Assembly: GCA_910586835.1 (NCBI GenBank)
Contig: CAJUJU010000009.1
Coordinates: 12,573-76,572, forward strand
Reading direction: 5' to 3'
DNA from: an uncultured Acetatifactor sp.
GTDB lineage: Bacteria > Bacillota > Clostridia > Lachnospirales > Lachnospiraceae
Length of the DNA: 64,000 bases
Shown here: positions 61,185-64,000 of the stretch, piece by piece
Position numbering within the stretch: the first letter of the stretch is position 1
How the letters are laid out: each line of letters starts with the position of its first letter
The notes under the pieces: model-generated
The model's database searches: none
What the model saw: the letters and a program-made list of their open reading frames with translations, nothing else
What the model was told of the DNA's origin: nothing
Position numbers and translations under genes: made by a program

Positions 61185-63161
61185 CTACACCTGAAACTCC
61201 TCAATAACCCCATAAAGATGATCCACCACCTGATGCAGCTCTGACATGGCGTTATTGATGCGATCCATCTCTGTACCCTGGTCTTCCACTCGTCCGTTTA
61301 CTTCCTGACTGGCGGCCGTCAGCTCCTGCGTCTCACTTGAGATACCGCAAAATCTGTCAACTATCCCGTCCTTATTACGATTCAGCTTGCCTACAGCCTC
61401 CTCCAGCTCATTTATATCATTTCCCATACCTGAAATGTTGTCGCTGATTTTCTGGAATACGCCCCGGGTATCTCCCATTGCGCTGATACAGTCAGTCGTA
61501 TTATGCTGAATCTGGCTGATCTGGGCGCTGACATTTTTAATCCCCTGCTGAATCTCTGTAATAATCTGATTGATCTCCCCCGTGGCGGACGCGGTCTGCG
61601 CAGCCAGCGCGCCTATTTCTTCCGCCACCACGGCAAATCCTCTTCCCGCCGCTCCCGCTCTTGCCGCTTCAATTGACGCATTCAGCGCAAGCAAAGATGT
61701 CTGGCTGGCAATCTCTCCAATCGTCTTACTGATTCCGTCAATCGAAACCGACTTCTGGGACAACATTCCTGCGGTTTCGGAAGTAGCGGTCTGTAATTCA
61801 CGGCTCTGATCAATCTTCTGGGACAGCAGCTCCATCGTATCCATGCCGTCATTGCACTGCCCCACCGCTGAAACCGCCACTTCATTCATGCGTCCCATGC
61901 GAACGGCAACATTGGAAAGCTCATCCGCAAACTCCGTAAGGTTTTCATTGGCCTGCTGCGTATGCTGAGCCACGTCGTCAATTGCGGTGACAATCTGCTC
62001 AAGCGTGCTCTTAATGGAATAGTTGTCATCCACCGAGCTCTTTACCGAGCCGCTCACATTGTAAAATTGTTCTTTCAAAGTATCCGCCGCTTGAATCAAC
62101 TGTTGTACCATCTGATTCAAACGACCGCGCAGCTCCTGAATCGCCTGATCCATAACTCCCATCTCGTCCCGCCGTCCAGATAAGGACGCCGCATTATGGT
62201 TCATCTGCAGCTTCAGTTCGCGAAGCTCCGTAATTTCATGCTGCATCGCAACAATTGGCCTGGTAATACTTCCGCTGTATATTGCTACCGAAATGGCCGA
62301 GATCACTGCAGCAATCAGAATTGTAATGATAAAATTAATCACCAGCTGGGCAGTAGCTTCATTATAGACAGAGACCGGCGTGGCCACAACAACTCTTCCC
62401 AGGCTGTTCGGAACCGCCATCAGATAGCGTTTCACGCCGTCATAATCCTCAACCGGAACCGTTTTGTCCTCCAACGCCGCAGTGTATGCGCCACCCAAAA
62501 CTTCTCCGACGGCACTCATTTTTTCGCTGGTAGGCAAAAAGTCAGGATTCTCATGCAGCAAAATCAGTCCGTCATCATCCAGCATAAATACATAGCTGCC
62601 GTCTGGGTTGGCCGAAAGTTCATTGACTGCCTCAAACAATGTCCCCAACTGCAGGCTCATGCCGATTACACCCTAGGCTCCATTTTTACAGGTAAACTTC
62701 CTGGAAACCGGAACTACCATCTGACCGTCCATATAGGGCGTACATAATACCTTCCCGTCAGCCGCCAGCCCTTCCGTATACCACGGATATCCTGTATAAT
62801 CCCAGTCTTCTCCCATTTCCAGCCTGTTTCCATCCAGAAAAGTACGGTCCGTAAATGCCGCAAACACATCCGCCACGCCTTCGCTGGATTGCATCAGTGC
62901 CTCCAGATAATCTATTACAGTCTCTTCCTCCAGCACGTCCAGGGACTCCATATATACGACTGCCGAATCAACAATTGAAGTTTTCTGCTCAAGCCACGTC
63001 TCAATTTCCGATGCATAAAAATTCGCCGCAGTCTCTGCCTGCACATCATTCATTGAACTGAAACGCTGTCGTGTCAATGTCAGAGCACTCAACATTGCAA
63101 TCAGCATACACCCGATGCAGATTGCAGAAAAACAGATAATCATTTTCATCTTGATTTTCAT
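61185..63161 (-). pseudogene. Methyl-accepting chemotaxis protein, in-frame TAG
   Basis: A 659-codon receptor frame broken by one in-frame TAG at 62673-62675. Before it: a transmembrane helix (MIICFSAICIGCMLIAMLSAL) and the first part of a dCache-type sensing domain, ending PVSRKFTCKNGA. After it, in the same frame: GVIGMSLQLGTLFEAV, the rest of the sensing domain, a second membrane helix, HAMP and the signalling domain with the GEIASQTSLLALNASIEAARAG and GRGFAVVAEEI hairpin tip. The start ATG at 63161 has GGAGG 9 bases upstream and a good promoter. It may be a recent nonsense mutation or a sequence error. Confidence 0.85.
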
Positions 63162-63201
63162 CACAAAGAACCTCCGGTATGTAATATGTCGAATCGTAAT
63201 G

Positions 63202-63230
63202 AGTATACCTTCCCTTTTCCCAAAAATCAA
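63202..63230 (-). promoter_or_regulatory. Sigma-A promoter of chemotaxis receptor gene
   Basis: On the minus strand, TTGATT (63225-63230), 17 bases, TATACT (63202-63207), about 40 bases before the start codon. The promoter is intact, although the gene is interrupted. Confidence 0.65.
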
Positions 63231-63276
63231 CATGAAACTTTTTCGATATTTTGTTTGCGAATATTCGACACGGCAT

Positions 63277-63316
63277 AATGGCTTTTAACCCGCAGATTTA
63301 CGGGTTAAAAGCCATT
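63277..63316 (-). terminator. Terminator-like hairpin after MFS gene
   Basis: AATGGCTTTTAACCCG and CGGGTTAAAAGCCATT (63277-63292 and 63301-63316) are a perfect 16-bp inverted repeat with an 8-base loop. It follows the MFS stop codon by 12 bases and precedes the receptor promoter. The usual T-run is within the stem rather than after it. Confidence 0.6.
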
Positions 63317-63327
63317 CATTTACCGGA

Positions 63328-64000
63328 TCAGTTCAGTTTCTTTATTTCCCCATTGAAACAGGATGCCATGCTTACCGCAAACCCACAGATCCCGGTACAC
63401 AAAAACATAGCCGCCATACCGCTCCCGGCACTATTCCCGACTATGGCCCCCAAGATCCCGGCAAGTCCGTTTCCGGCGGTCATAAAAGGCTCAAAGACAT
63501 AATCTGCCAGCCAGCCGCCCAGAATAATACCGACAGGTATCGTACTGTACTGGATGGCATTTCTGACCGCAAACACCCTGCCCTGCATGGCCGCAGGAAT
63601 CCTGCGGTACAGTATGGCATTTTGAGACGCCTGTATAAAAGGAATCGGCAGGCTGGCTGCAACCGCAGCGGCCGACCACCAGAATACGTTTTTCCCAACC
63701 GCCATCATCAGATCTCCGAACAGAAAGGACAATACCGCCGAAACATAAATTGCCGCTGCCTTATGACGGCTCTCCTTTTTCACGGAGACAATAATCCCTC
63801 CGACAATCCCTCCCGCCCCCATGCATGCATTTACGATTCCCAGCACAATGCTGTCCCCGGCACTTCTCGACAGAATCATGGGCGACAGAATATTTTCATA
63901 AGTCAGCCTTGAAAAAAAGTTAATCAGCGCCATTGTCAGCATAATATATAAGATGCCTTTTTCGCTTTTCAGAAAGGCAAACCCCTCAGCAATCCCGGCA
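63328..64000 (-). CDS. MFS transporter, partial
   Basis: The C-terminal half of a major-facilitator protein; the frame continues beyond the right edge (upstream codons read GIAEGFAFLKSEKGILYIML). About six transmembrane helices are visible, with PFIQASQNAILYRRIPAAMQGRVFAVRNAIQYSTIPVG, which is characteristic of the MFS_3/enterobactin-exporter-like (EntS/MdtG-type) clade, and GILGAIVG near the end. Substrate unknown. Confidence 0.85.
   Translation of the reverse strand, partial: AGIAEGFAFLKSEKGILYIMLTMALINFFSRLTYENILSPMILSRSAGDSIVLGIVNACMGAGGIVGGIIVSVKKESRHKAAAIYVSAVLSFLFGDLMMAVGKNVFWWSAAAVAASLPIPFIQASQNAILYRRIPAAMQGRVFAVRNAIQYSTIPVGIILGGWLADYVFEPFMTAGNGLAGILGAIVGNSAGSGMAAMFLCTGICGFAVSMASCFNGEIKKLN

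Noticed and set aside
62673..62675. Pyrrolysine or programmed read-through at the TAG
   Set aside because: No downstream recoding structure or pylT/pylS gene is visible, and a chemotaxis sensing domain is not a known site of pyrrolysine. Mutation or sequence error is simpler.

Overview
The window looks like a chromosomal segment of an anaerobic, endospore-forming Clostridia species, most likely Lachnospiraceae. The evidence is a complete spoIIIAA-AH operon and spoIVB, an Asp23-nusB-xseAB-ispA-dxs-tlyA-nadK-argR-recN-spoIVB order typical of Firmicutes, a pyruvate-formate-lyase-type glycyl radical protein, ferredoxin-linked reductases, and strong AGGAGG-type ribosome binding sites. The DNA is GC-rich by eye, so many long antisense open frames occur by chance. 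No rRNA, tRNA, CRISPR array, insertion sequence or prophage was seen.

Layout. 1-2600: the end of an SSB-like gene and, divergent from it, typA. 2611-22517 (minus strand): the sporulation and housekeeping backbone, read from high to low coordinates as spoIIIAA-AH, deoB, prfC, a transglutaminase lipoprotein, asp23, nusB, xseA, xseB, ispA, dxs, tlyA, nadK, argR, recN, a terminator, then spoIVB. Compared with Bacillus, accBC and folD are absent from the run, spo0A does not follow spoIVB, and deoB/prfC/transglutaminase have been inserted. 22723-25622: a stand-alone glycyl radical protein, a second transglutaminase-like protein and two small proteins of unknown role. 25725-33573 (minus): one probable operon, tldD, tldE, an MFS/spermidine-synthase fusion, a two-receiver response regulator and a PocR-type hybrid histidine kinase. 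33703-36907: a TauE/SafE permease, an SGNH hydrolase and cardiolipin synthase. 37039-41952: a sugar locus with an AraC regulator, a divergent NahK-like sugar kinase preceded by clean AraC-type direct repeats, an aldose epimerase and a DUF4091 protein.

42004-51780 is the most interesting region. A MerR regulator heads a tightly overlapping minus-strand operon that encodes a macrolide-type glycosyltransferase, an OleD-like reductase fused to a metallo-beta-lactamase-fold hydrolase, an F390-synthetase-like adenylating enzyme and a ketoacyl synthase III. Divergent from it is a heterodimeric ABC exporter whose promoter has the 19-bp spacer and central dyad expected for MerR control. The enzyme set parallels OleA/OleC/OleD long-chain condensation, with an MBL hydrolase where OleB would be and an added glycosyltransferase and exporter. 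I propose an exported, glycosylated lipid or beta-lactone-type metabolite; this is inference.

51901-64000 (mostly minus): a PepSY lipoprotein with DUF1905 and DUF2200 proteins; a compact run of a chemotaxis receptor gene broken by an in-frame TAG, a rhodanese lipoprotein, dus, a 1341-residue BspA-type leucine-rich-repeat protein without a signal peptide, an Fe-S aldo/keto reductase, a ferredoxin and a small membrane protein; and the end of an MFS transporter gene that runs off the window.
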